Assembly (NCBI GenBank): GCA_026168455.1
Contig: CM047430.1
Span: forward strand, 23,020,735 to 23,084,734
Direction of reading: 5' to 3'
DNA length: 64,000 nt
Origin: Theocolax elegans
Taxonomy: Eukaryota > Arthropoda > Insecta > Hymenoptera > Cerocephalidae
Shown here: positions 22,134 through 33,945 of the stretch, piece after piece
Layout: each line of letters begins with the position of its first letter
How positions within the stretch are numbered: position 1 is the first letter of the stretch
Program-made: the position numbers and the translations under genes
The notes under the pieces: model-generated
Databases searched by the model: none
What the model was told of the DNA's origin: nothing
Seen by the model: only the letters and a program-made list of their open reading frames with translations

Positions 22134-22520
22134 GTGTTCACAATGGAAGGAAAAATTTATAATAAGTTTATATTAATTTTATCTCGCATTATTGGATTTT
22201 TATCGGTTTTTATATCATCATTAACGGAAACGTTCGATCGCGATTTTTTTATATTTTTAGGCAGTAATATGACGTTAAATCAGGCTCGCGATTGTATGAT
22301 CGAAATTATCCGAATTTTAAGTGTAGAACAGTTTATTTTAATTTATAAAATGTTTTTACATGACGACGAGTTTGCAACGTTGATCTCGGGAGATATATTA
22401 ATTTCTCGCGGTCTTAGAAACCATATGTTATTGGACGAATTTTTTAAACATTACGAAAGATTAGGTAGTTATTTCGGTTTTAAAAATTTAAGTACAAATA
22501 ATAATTATACAATTTTTTAA
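22134..22520 (+). CDS. Hypothetical Polinton protein, 128 aa
   Basis: An intact 128-residue frame (a second Met, MEGKIYNK, is at codon 4) with a hydrophobic N-terminal segment of about 20 residues (ILILSRIIGFLSVFI) that could be a membrane anchor or signal anchor. A helical, mixed-charge remainder follows, including CMIEIIRILSVEQFIL. It ends 32 bp before the polymerase exon. No family recognised. Absence of stops suggests it is or recently was a gene. Confidence 0.55.
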   Translation: MFTMEGKIYNKFILILSRIIGFLSVFISSLTETFDRDFFIFLGSNMTLNQARDCMIEIIRILSVEQFILIYKMFLHDDEFATLISGDILISRGLRNHMLLDEFFKHYERLGSYFGFKNLSTNNNYTIF

Positions 22521-22552
22521 TTATTTATCTTAAATAAATTTTAGAAATTATA

Positions 22553-25500
22553 ATGGATACGGAGGACAGCTGTATTCCTCGATTACGTCGTCAGTTAGGC
22601 GACATAGCGGTTCAGAGAGAAATACCCGAACCAACCATTCGTCAAGCAGAACGTATCGCGGAGATACGTAGTCGAGGGCAGAGGACGCTAAGTGAACTCG
22701 AGCGCGAGGCTGCTTGCATCGACAAAAAGCTTGCGCGAAATTCCAAACAAGCTATCGAGAGGATGGAAATCCAAATGTCGAGGCAAAATGAAAATCTCTC
22801 GGACGATGAAGATGATGACTATGTTGTTCAAGCAGCCCCAAATTGTAGTCGTAAAAGGAGGATACCGGGTCGCGACGAGAGGGCGCCTGGATCTGGATGG
22901 ATATGTGTAAAAACTCCTAAAGTATCAGAATATGCGTTAAATGATTACGCATTAGGTCAGATATCGCAAATCGGTGAGTAACACTTTATTACTTTTTACA
23001 ATAGATATAGAAATATTTTAACACTTTTTGTTCAATACAACACTACAATAATCTGTATTGAAAATTAAAAATTAAAATAATGAAAATAATAAAACGTGTT
23101 AAAATAATTCTATAATTGTAAACATATATAGGTTTAAAAGTAATATTAATTTAATAATATATATTTAAGCTCGAAGGCGATTGTTTTTCGACAATCGAGA
23201 ATATCTGTCGACGGCTTGGCGAGTCGGTGTATGGATAAGCGAGGAGTACGAGCTGTCCCCTCACTTATATTCGCCAACAGCCGATTCAATTTTACGAGCG
23301 TTCGATTCTTTACGGCATCGCGTTGAAAAATAATTAAAATAATAACTTTTAAATTTTTATAAAATTTAACAATTTATTCAATAAAAATTAGTAAGCGAAT
23401 TATATAGTAATAATAATATTATATTTTTATTTAGCGTCTCCGTGTGAAAAACAAATAGGTGAAGGTCGTACCGCGGAATTCCAATGTGTACATCTTCAGA
23501 CAAATAGCGAGCGATACGTGCCCCGTTTTCGTACATTAGGTCGCGAGATAAAGTTTAAGATTACAGATTATACAGGAAGCGAAAATCCTGTTAGATATGT
23601 CGAAGACGCGTTTCAAGAAATAACTCGTTATATATTAAAAGATCGCTCGAACAGTGATATGATCGGAATAACTTTAAGTTCCGACAAATTTGCGTTAGGC
23701 AGTGCCGGGTTGCGTTTTACACGCGTACAAGATTTTAAATCAAAAGAAATATGGGAATTGTTTGGCATGGTCTGTCAAAGCAATACCGATTTTTCAATTG
23801 ATGAATCGTTGAATATCAGTGTTATTTACGTTGAAATGCCTGTCGGAAAGGGAAATTCGGGTGTTGACAACAAAGAGGTTGATTTCCACAAAAAATCAAT
23901 CCTCAGAATAAAAAATAAAGATAATTTATGTCTACCCCGCGCTCTTGCTTGCGGTGAAGTTTACTCGAGGAAAGTAGACACTCCCGAATGGCGAAGCGAA
24001 TGGAAGGCTAGTTCTCACCACATGCGTTTTCAGCAAACAGAGTGTGCGCGAAACTTGTGCACTCTTGCAAAAATAAAAGTTCCAGAAAACGGATGTGGTC
24101 CTGATGAATTTAGGTTATTTCAAAATTATTTTCTTGAAAAAAATATAAAATTAATAATTTTTGAAGAAAATAATTTTGGAAAAGGCGTAAAACCGATTTT
24201 TGACGGAACATCGTATTTTGCTGACGAAAGTATAAATATTAAAACAATTTATTTATTGTATAATTTTAATAATAAACATTTTGATTTAATCTTAAATATA
24301 TTAGGTATCGTGTCAAAATTTCGATATTGCATAAATTGCAATGTAGCATACAAAAATGTTTTGTCTCACAAGTGTACGAGACAATGCACTCAATGTTTAA
24401 ATGATTCAAATTGTGAAAAATTAAACGAAATTTCGTGCATTGATTGTAAATGCGTATTTTATAATGACGCGTGTTTTCAAATGCACAAGCGACCCCGCTC
24501 GTTAAGTTGCAAAGCATCAAAAAAAACTGTAAAAAGCGTATGCGATAGTTTAAAATATTGTTCGACATGTAACCTTATTGTAGATTTAAGAAAAGGATTA
24601 CCCATTGGCGGTGAAAAATATAGTAGTAGATGTCGTTCGAGACATTCTATAAATAAATTATGTAATATTGAACCAATTCAAGAAACGCGTGTAAGGAGGA
24701 AAAATAATTATCATCCGACTACTCAATTTGTTTTTTATGATTTTGAGACCCGTCAAGATGAAATTTACGGAGAAAAATCTTTGAAACATAGCGTTAATTT
24801 ATGTGTCGCACAATTATGTTGCGACGATTGTAAAAAAACCGATTTGAAAAATTTGTGTTCGTTTTGCGGTATTCGTCAACACGTATTCGAAGGTGATAAT
24901 TCGATACGTGATTTTTTAAATTTAGTCATTCGAAGAAAAACGAATTTTAATGATATTATTTGTATTGCGTATAACGCATGGGCTTTCGACTCTCAATTTA
25001 TTTTAAAATATTTAATCGATTTTTCAAAAATTTATTTTAATGAAAATGTTTCGCCAACCGTTATTATGAACGGTCGAAATATTATAAAATTGCAATTAAA
25101 AAATACAAAATTTATTGATAGTATCAATTACATGCCAATGAAATTGGCAAATTTACCCAAAGCATTTGGGCTTTCAGTTGATGTAAAGAAAGGCTACTTT
25201 CCACATCTTTTTAATAAAAAAGAAAATATAAATTATGTAGGCTCGATTCCGGATGATAAATATTTTTCCCCCGAAACGATGTCGAACGAAGATCGTCAAA
25301 CCTTCTATAATTGGTACAATAGTATTGACAAAAATAATGTATATAATTTACGCAACGAAATAATAAAATATTGTATAGACGATGTAAATATATTGCGAGA
25401 GGCGTGTATAAATTTTCGCGAAATATTTAAAAAATATAACGTTTGCCCATTTGAAGAAGCTGTAACGATAGCTTCAGCCTGTTCGATATTATACCGTAAA

Positions 25501-27356
25501 AATTTTTTAAAAAAAGATACAATAGGTATAATACCGTCAACAGGTTATGCGCAAACGGGACAAAATTCACAAGAAGCTATTTCGTGGCTTCTGTGCGAAG
25601 AAAAAAAAATCGGTCGCGAAATTATACACGTCGCACGCGCTCGAGAATATATTTTAACCGAAGGTTTCCGAGTTGATGGTTTTTTACCGAGCGTAAACCA
25701 TAAGGGTACCGTTTATGAATATCACGGTTGTTTTTACCACGGGTGTCCTCGCTGTTTTTTGTCGAGTCGTGATAAAATTTTAACAGACGGTTCGACTTTT
25801 AACAGTCGTTACGAAAAAACCGTTTTAAAAACTAAACACATTGAAAGCTTCGGATATATTGTAATAGAAATGTGGGGATGTGATTTTAAAGAATATTTAT
25901 CAGATAATACCGATTTAAATAACTTTTTAAAATCACATTCTCTTTTAAAAGGGCTTAAAATAGAACCGAGGGATGCCTTTTACGGTAGCCGTACAGGTAA
26001 TACCGTAATTTTGTACGAGACGAAAGACAGCGAGAAAATTAAATATTTAGATGTATGTTCGCTGTACTCGTACATTAACAAGTACGGAAAACACCCACTA
26101 GGTCATCCAAAAATTTACATTGGTCAACAATGTACCGAATTAGCAGGTACCGATTTTAAAAATTTTAATAATGTCGAAGGTTTAGTAAAATGCGATATTT
26201 TACCTCCGCGAAATTTATTTCATCCCGTGTTACCGGTAAAACTGCACGAAAGATTACTTTTCCCATTGTGTCGTACGTGCACAGAAATGCTAAATGAGCA
26301 AGAGTGCACGCACGACGGGGAAGAAGAACGTATTTTTACCGGTACATGGGTGTCTGATGAAATAAAAAAAAGTTTAGAACGCGGATATAAATTAATAAAA
26401 ATTCACGCGATTTGGCAGTATAGTGTTTGTCAATATACAGCCAATACAGACGGTCTATTTAACGAATATATTAATACTTTTTTTAAATTAAAGCAAGAGG
26501 CCAGTGGGTATCCCAGTGAATGTACAAACGACATAAAAGAAAAACAATTTATAGAAGAGTATAAAAATAAAAAGGGAATAAATTTAGATCCGAAATTAAT
26601 TAAAAAAACCCTGGTTTACGCTCGGTAGCTACATTATGTTTAAATTAATTCTGGGGAAAGTTCGGGCAACGGGATAATCTGACGAGAACGGAAATCGTCA
26701 AAGATTATCAAAGCTTGCTCAAACTTTTTTCAGACCCCGAGATAAATGTGAAACAAATCGTTATAGCGAACGACGAGGTACTCTATGTCTCTATAGAATA
26801 CATTAAAGAAACAGAAACCGAGTCGGGGAGTAGTAACGTAGCGATCGCCGCCTACACTACAGCTCGTTTGTTATTGTACTCGTATTTAGAAAAACTACAT
26901 AGACGCGCACTTTACTACGACACCGACTCAATTATTTTTACAAGTAAACTGAGTGATACGTACGAACCAAAGGTAGGGTCCATGCTAGGCGAATTAACCT
27001 GCGAATTGGAAATTTACGGTAAAGGTTCATATATTGAAAAATTTGTTTCAGGAGGTCCAAAATTTTATGATTTTAAGGTAAGAAATAGTAAAAATGAAAC
27101 ATTTGAAATTTGTAAAATTAAAGGAATAAAATTAAATTATGAAAATTCAAAAAAGATTAATTTTGACAGTATCGTAAATCTTATTAATAATAGAAATGAT
27201 GACGATAAAAATAAAATACAATTGCAGTTCAATTCGATTGCAAGGACCCGATTCCACGAAGTTATCACTCGCGAAGAAACAAAAACTTGTAGCGTCGTTT
27301 TGAAAAAACGAAGATTTGTTTCAAATACTTTGTTTCTTCCGTTCGGTCATATATAA
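22553..27356 (+). pseudogene. polB: Protein-primed family B DNA polymerase (Polinton polB)
   Basis: Replicates the element. A first exon (22553-22973, Met start, basic and acidic stretches, no known fold) ends at a GTGAGT donor. The second begins after TTTATTTAG at 23435; removing the phase-1 intron gives continuous reading. Then follow NLCLPRALACGE, a Cys-rich region (about 24320-24600), exonuclease motifs FYDFET, AYNAWAFDSQF and YCIDDVNIL, and palm motif A DVCSLYSYIN (usually SLYP). The frame is lost at an A7 run (26602-26608), and a TAA (26646-26648) interrupts the conserved FWGKFG region. Motif C (YYDTDSIIF) and the C terminus follow at 26715-27356. So it is inactive unless these are assembly errors. 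Confidence 0.92.
22974..23434 (+). other. Predicted 461-bp intron in polB
   Basis: Bounded by TCG|GTGAGTAA and TTTTATTTAG|CGTC. AT-rich like insect introns, with a moderately GC-rich patch at 23165-23335. The upstream frame ends at a stop two codons into it, and the downstream polymerase frame is open back exactly to the acceptor. Splicing keeps the frame (phase 1). Confidence 0.7.
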
Positions 27357-27615
27357 TTGTCCTGCGTTCAATTATAACTCTATGTATATATGTATATAAA
27401 TATAACGTTTATGATAATTAAATATTTATTTTAAAAATTAAACATTTGCAATTTACTTTTTTTCCCCTATTCTGTTCCTTATCCTTTTATTTTTATTTTC
27501 AGGTACTTAAATAAACGTACAATCAATTATATTTCAAACATATATTTATTATCAAATTTTAAATTCTAGTAACAATAATATAACATTTCCAAGGTAAGAG
27601 TTTTTATTTTTAATA

Positions 27616-28445
27616 TTAACAAGGTGTATCGGTTGGCCAGAGTGGATGATGAATTCCGCTTGCATTGGATATCGCTAAATCTAACGCTACGAGTAACCAG
27701 CCTAAATGTATCTCGGTATTATCGTTATCTTGACACGTTAAGCAAGTATACGCAGAGTCGTGAAATAGTCCTTTATGCTGAAAAATTGCGGTTAACTTTC
27801 GATCAGTCATTACGTCCTTCATAATTTTACAAGCTTTGACGGTCCATCGATGCGATTTATCAGTTTTTGGTAATATGTTTGAAAGTCCGCATAGTATGAC
27901 TCTCGAGGGTAGCAGCATGAAACGATCGTTCAAGTCATAGATCCCATTTTCTATTACGTCTTGGGTAAGCTCGATACTATCTCCAGTGTCTACCGATCTA
28001 CAGCGTTCGATGACGTCATCCGTGATATATCGTCCCCATTCACCGTTTACCTTTATAGCTATAAACTGACTTGGCTGAAAAAATAATATTAATAAATTAT
28101 TAAATTATTAAATTAATTTTCATTATCATTGTTTAAATTTCTTTGTATACTTACATAAAGGTCTGCATGATTTAATTTACTAGTCACAGGCACAATGACT
28201 ACTCTTTCTTGATTATTTTCAGACACAATTTTTTCGGTGTGAATGTATTTCGGTACTACTTCGTAATACTCGTTGATTTCCTTCTGTTGAGCACTGTACG
28301 CTTCGTCTTCGTCGACTATTTGTACGTAGAAAGACGAAGGGGTATGAAACGTTGACACTCTTACACTTTGTTTCGAATTAATTATTCTTCTCATGTCACG
28401 ATGTTTTAAATCTCTCAAAACGTGTATCCTACAGTTACTCGACAT
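27616..28445 (-). CDS. Extended Tudor-domain protein, two exons
   Basis: Exon 1 is 28155-28445 and exon 2 is 27616-28074, with an 80-bp phase-0 intron (GTAAGT donor, TTTTTTCAG acceptor). The 249-residue product is open throughout. Order of features: VRVSTFHTPSSFYVQIVDED (the SPSxFYVQ-type N-terminal strand of extended Tudor domains), FIAIKVNGEWGRYITDD (the core strand where others read WYRA), VDTGDSIE in place of VDYGN, and LPSRVILCGLSNILP (the LPxQAIxCxLxGI/P signature), then a staphylococcal-nuclease-like C-terminal part. Such domains bind dimethyl-arginine on PIWI proteins in germline granules. The DYGN aromatic residue is Thr here, so classical methyl-arginine binding may be altered. It lies inside the Polinton, leftward between polB and ATPase. 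Confidence 0.82.
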
Positions 28446-29821
28446 TTTGCCAAAATTCTATTTTAGCTGTAGTTTTAAAAAATGACTGACTCTCCCTACA
28501 CAAAGTTTTGATATTTAAGTCGACGACGAGTAGAGGTGGAAAAAATAGCAGAGGGAGTAAAATAAAATAGAAAAAAATTTTGGCCACTGGTGAGGTTGCA
28601 GCGTCCTTAGATACCACCTCCAAGGAAAATCGAGGGTAAGTTGTAAGGGAGGATATCGTGGCAAGGCGCGTATACGTAAAAATTATTTTTTCTCGCAATA
28701 TCGAAAAAGAAAAGTTTGAATAGATATTTATTCCGTTTACGTTTTTTGTGTAGTTGACAAAGTAAGAAACGGATGAAACGTTATAAATTTAAAAATATAC
28801 AATAAAAAGTCGTAAAGATTATTTATTTCTTACTATAAAGAAAGTTCACGCGTCTACGTTTGTCGATAAATGAACAATACGCGTAATAAATAAAAACGTC
28901 TTTTGTAAATTTAAAAAATTTTAAGAATTACATAAATTTTTATAGAGTCGTGGAATAATTTTAAGAGTATAAAGAAAATTCTATAAATAATTCATTTAAC
29001 GATAATTTTTGAACAAATGTCATTCTCTAAAAGTGTGGGAATCTAATATTTGAATATTGTTATTTAAAAAAAGTTTAACAATCGTATGCTCAAGCTTTTA
29101 CCCAATCTCGTAAATTAAATTTTATACGTTACGTGTACTCAAAAGATTTTTTTCATTTATTTTTCTTGGACACCTTGCCTTCGCGGAATTCTATTTTTAA
29201 ATATTTGAAAAACTAATACATTGACAAACTAATAAATTGACAAACAGATATAAATTTAGAAAATGTACAATAGAAAAGTATTCAAAATTTTTTATTACAT
29301 TTCTTTCTGTAAAAAAGAAAAAAGGGCCACGCATCTTCCTTTGTAGATGAGTCAACAATACCTCGTAATAAAAACTACGCCTTCCTTTGTTAATTTGTTA
29401 AATCGCAGTCATCCTGTCGTGGGCGAATATTGGATTCAAAAAAGGAAAAATCGATAAATTAGACGCTTAATGGTTGTGATTTTGAACAGATGGCGTTACA
29501 TAATAATAGTTTTAGCGAAATAATACCTCGTCCGCTCACCCGCGCTCATAATTCAGCTTTTCTAAGCGAACGCGTTCAAAAAAGGTTTTTCCGCGTGCGC
29601 GTTCAAACAAGCTTTTTTCAGCGTACGCGTACAAACAAGGTTTTCCCGCGTACGTCGCTGGGTCAGCTGGTCTGCGCAACGCTGTAAAAATAACATTGCG
29701 CAGCGTCCGCTAAATATGCTTTTTATTCCACGTTTAGCTAATTAAATAAAAGGACGCTAAAACTCCAGCAGCGCGTTTACCGCCGCCGCCGCCGCCGAAG
29801 GCGGAACGACCTTATCACAAA
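28446..29821. other. 1.4-kb intergenic spacer of the Polinton
   Basis: No convincing gene. It should carry the upstream regions of both the Tudor gene (leftward) and the ATPase (rightward). A GC-richer run of GCGTACGCG/ACAAACAAGG words at 29540-29660 is a short internal repeat; the open frame there looks like a by-product. Confidence 0.35.
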
Positions 29822-30443
29822 ATGGATACGCGTTGGCGTCATCCGTGGACTTGTACGATATCCGGTCCTACGAGTTGTGGTAAATCGGTGTGGGTTCGAA
29901 AATTCATAAAGTTTCGTACTCAAATGACCAACGTTGTTTTCGATAGGATTATTTTTTATTACGGAGAGTGGCAAGACGGCTACAAAAGTCAAGAGTTTTT
30001 GTGTGTTGAATTTCGCAAGGGTCTACCGAGGCCCGAAGATTATTCAAACGATCCTCATTTGAAAAAATTAATTATAATCGACGACTTGATGCGTGAATCG
30101 TCAAACAGTGTTATAGTCGATTTATTTACCAAAGGATGTCATCATAAAAATATAAGTGTTATTTTTATAACTCAAAATATTTTTCATCAAGGACAGGGTC
30201 AACGCGACGTCAGCTTAAACTCAAATTACATAGTGTTATTTAAAAATCCTCGGGACCAAGCTCAAATTCGATATCTCGCGCGACAAGTGTACCCCGAAGA
30301 CGCTAAATTTTTGCAGGAAGCATAGTTAGATGCAGGCAACACCCGACAAGTTTCGATTTCGAAGCTGTATATTTCCAGACGACGAGTTTCATTACGTCTA
30401 TGTGCCTAAAAATCGTGGTAGTACATTTATAAAATATATTTAA
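29822..30443 (+). pseudogene. FtsK/HerA-type genome-packaging ATPase
   Basis: The first 167 residues are intact: Walker A GPTSCGKS (about residues 15-22) and Walker B LIIIDD, followed by a Gln-rich sensor region FITQNIFHQG. This is the A32/FtsK-type ATPase that loads DNA into capsids of Polintons and related viruses. A stop (30323-30325) ends the frame. The conserved C-terminal segment (PDKFRFRSCIFPDDEFHYVY) appears in another frame from 30333 to 30443, and a short conserved stretch between the two seems deleted. The gene is thus broken near its 3' end. Confidence 0.88.
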
Positions 30444-30496
30444 AAATACAATAAATAAAAGTATCAAGCAGATGATACTTCAGTTAAAGAACGATA

Positions 30497-30870
30497 ATGG
30501 CAAAGACTACATCGAAATCTTTCCGAGTAAAAAATAAATCAAAAGTATTTGAACAAAGGTACGTTGTTCTGTTGCACGCTTTAGCACGAGCAAACAAAGA
30601 GCAACGTTTAGCAATATTAAAAACCGCCGATAAAAATTAATTAAATATATTTGTGAGTGCGCTTTAAATACTTTACAAGGTGTAGTACCTTTGAAAGATT
30701 GTCAATTTAAAAAATTAAAACGTCACAAAAATATTCTCAGAAAATTATGCAACAAGACTAACGGCTGCAGGAAAAAAATGAAGCGTATAATCGTGCAAAA
30801 GGGTGGTAGTTTCTTACCGTTTCTACTACAGCCTATAATATCGACGCTCTTTTCCACGCTTTTACAGTAA
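30497..30870 (+). pseudogene. Small basic conserved Polinton protein, frameshifted
   Basis: Starts MAKTTSKSFRVKNKSKV and reads 46 residues to a stop just after an A5 run (30632-30636). The following frame continues as a Lys/Arg-rich segment with KKLKRHKNILRKLC and a C-terminal VQKGGSFLPFLLQPII hydrophobic tail. I have seen this arrangement as a conserved small ORF between ATPase and integrase in animal Polintons. A DNA-condensing or capsid-associated role is inference. One frameshift visible. Confidence 0.6.
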
Positions 30871-30872
30871 TA

Positions 30873-31652
30873 ATGAAAAGAACAAAGAAAATGATTTTTG
30901 TTCCCGCCGAACAGATGGAAAGAATTCAAAAGCAATCAGTTACATCAAACTCTGCGGACGGTAAACCCAATGAAAATGTTTCAAACTTACAAACAACGCA
31001 AACTGTATGCGATAATCTCTCCAGACTCGACGATGAAATGAAAAGAGTTTTAGATTCTACAAACATTTTAGATGACAGAGATCGTTTAAAACATTATATA
31101 CAGTTGTTACAACGTTAGTTATTTTTTAAATCTGAAAAAAAATATCCAAACCCGCTGACAAACGATACATTTGAAGAGATTGAAAACGAAATTACTTACG
31201 ATAAAATAATAAACAGTGTTCCACCCGTTTATAAAAGAAAATCAGAACTTTTGTTGAACCACTTGAATAATTTTAAGACTAGAATTTTTTGGAACAGAAA
31301 GGGACTGGTGACCATTGACGGTAAGACAATCAAAAATTCAAATATCATTGATTTAATCAATTTTGCTGCACGACACAGAAAAACGACCAATCCAGAGGGA
31401 AAAAGAGAATTTACCAAGTTTTTAAAGGATGTCTTGACACCTCAAGAGTATATCGGTAATAGAAGAATGTTTAACGATGTTACTGAAAAGTTAAGTTTTT
31501 CAGACACTCTGAAATCAAAAGATGTACATCAATCCGACAGTGACGAATATAACTCGACGTTTAATAATAGTTTTGACAGTCTTAAAAACAGTAGCATTGT
31601 CCAAAAACCGCCTTCGAAAAAAAGGAAATTAAAAAAAAATGGCTCAGTCTAA
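30873..31652 (+). pseudogene. Conserved Polinton protein upstream of integrase, one stop
   Basis: Starts MKRTKKMIFVPAEQMERIQ three bases after the preceding ORF. A TAG (31116-31118) interrupts it, but the same frame continues to 31652, giving about 259 codons. Signature segments include LSRLDDEMKRVLDS and a domain around GLVTIDGKTIKNSNIIDLIN, followed by a basic Lys/Arg tail (PPSKKRKLKKNG) that could be a nuclear localisation signal. Its end overlaps the integrase start by 14 bp. Conserved in animal Polintons; function not established to my knowledge. Confidence 0.65.
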
Positions 31653-32358
31653 ATATGTAAATAAAAGGTTAGGGTCTCAGTATTTTGATCCTTCGCACGA
31701 AGCAGGGTTTTCGGGTGCAAGAAATTTAATCAGATTGAATAAAGATATACCGCGGGAACAGATCTATAAATGGTTGGAAAAATATGACGCTTATACTTTA
31801 CATCGTCCTGTACGAAGAAAGTTTAAGAAATTGTGTTACAACGTATCCTATTTAGATCAAGTGTGGGAGGTCGATTTACAGGACTTGCGCTCAATCAAAA
31901 ATTACAACGACGGAGTGTCTTACGTTTTGGTGGCAATCGACGTTTTAAGTAAATTTGTGTGGGTGGAACCTTTCCCTGTTGAAAAAAATCATATGATATT
32001 TTCACCTAAAATTTTCACCTGATAATTTTAGGTAACTTTTGTTTCATTTTTTTAAGTAAATTAGGTAATTTTATCAGGTAAAAATTTTAGGTAAAAAATT
32101 TAGGTAAAATTTTTTGCTTTTGATTTTTTGATAGAAATTTTGCTTATATATATGAATTTAAATACGTAAATATATCACTTCAAAATATTGTCCAATTAAT
32201 TTATGTAGTAGTATAAAATAGTGTCCTTAATATTAATATGCTTAACAATATATTACATTAATAACCTAAAAAACGTACGTAATAAATTTAAGTAATTTTA
32301 TCAAGTATTTTGTTGCATAACTATTTATTAGAAAATAATCAGGTGATTTTATTTTTTG

Positions 32359-33945
32359 AGTGCTTGACTCTACAAGTAAAGAGAGCATGCGCAGCACGTT
32401 AATCGAATTACAAATTTGCGATTAAAAAATAATGATAAATTGCATTTTTATATCTAAGAATAGGCACATATTATAGTTACTGAAGACACACATAAACATT
32501 GTTAGAATTGCCTATTCTTAGACCTTTACCAACACACAATAATTACTTAGAGCATCGGTTAGTTCCGATGCGTTGAGCATCAGGTACCTCGTACGTGATA
32601 CAACACATAACGGTTCTTAGTTCTGGCGCGCACATCATAACACGGTAACCGCAAATACTGAAACTTGTGATATTTCTGAATTGCTGCGTATTTTCTCCAC
32701 ATATAACAGGTTAAGTATGTAAAATATTAATTATAATAGTAATTATAAATACTCATCAATCATTTCCTTATATCATTTATTATCGTTTAATTACTATTGA
32801 AGAAGAAGAATGTTTTATATTTACATAACCTAAAAATTCTGATACTTGAATTACTTTAAATTGTATACATATATTAATTTACAATTATTGTTAATTAAGT
32901 ATAATATCAGTCAAATTATTATTTGGTTAGAATTTAAATTAATTGTTTATTAAAAGGCATAATTTTTTACTTACAAAGGAGACCAACCAAGTAAATACCA
33001 AAAAGCTATAGTTTAAAAAAAATCATGCTATCAATATAATTAATTTATTTTGTATATTAGTTTCCATGAACATAGCTTTTGAGTTCAAATAAATTTTATG
33101 GTTTTTGTAGTATGATGATAATTGTTTTTACCAAGTACGTATACATTAGAATATAAAAATTTATACTAAAATATTTTGCTAGAAAGAGTTTTTGTTAATT
33201 TATAGAGATACATAATAAATTTTTATATTTTTGAAAGCTTCAACACTGTATGTATAAATGTGTATTCATATTTGTATGATATATTCTCTTAAATATTGTT
33301 TTAAAGACTAAACATTCCTATACATATTATGTATTTTATTTCTATACAGTTTTATTCGCAATTTCATCAGAGCAAAGGGATGTAAACTAAGTTTTAATAT
33401 GACTTCATCTAAATCAAAGGACGAGTTGATCTTTCTGTGTGATGGTTTGATACTTTTTATTTGAAAATATTTCAAACTTATAATCTATAAAAATTGTATT
33501 TGTAAACTTTGTTTTAATTACTATTTTATAGTTTTATTAAAATTGCATTAATATAAAGATATTGTACATAATATATACAATTAATAATTTGCTATAAATA
33601 TATTAATGTTATATAACTATGTACTTTTAATAGTACATTATTAAAATGTACAATTAACATTTAATTTATATTGTATCATAGGATAAATTATGAACCAATA
33701 ATAGCTCCAATACAAAAAATATTTATTTCATTATAAAAATATGATTTTAAACTAAAAAAAGCTTCAACATTTAATTTTAGTACTATCCGGATACAACTGA
33801 ATGTCAATTTATATTGTATAATAGAAGAAGTTATTGAAAGATGATAGCTTCAATACAAAAAAATATTTATATTATTACAAAATTGTGATTTTTAAACTAA
33901 AATAAGCTTTATTATAAGATAGCATCGATTTACAATATACATATA
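32359..33945. other. AT-rich interior of the integrase-disrupting element
   Basis: No ORF of note. Two diverged segments at about 33640-33760 and 33770-33900 (GTATCATAGGATAAATTATG / GTATAATAGAAGAAGTTATT) look like an old tandem duplication. A GC-richer patch lies at 32545-32650. Confidence 0.35.

Noticed and set aside
24266..24568. Minus-strand frame opposite the polymerase
   Set aside because: Shadow of the polymerase coding sequence.
28435..28698. 87-residue minus-strand frame upstream of the Tudor gene
   Set aside because: Overlaps the Tudor start in another frame, has no recognisable domain; probably leader sequence.
29490..29687. 65-residue open frame upstream of the ATPase
   Set aside because: Composed of a short internal DNA repeat (CGCGTTCAAA / CGCGTACAAA); no protein-like features.
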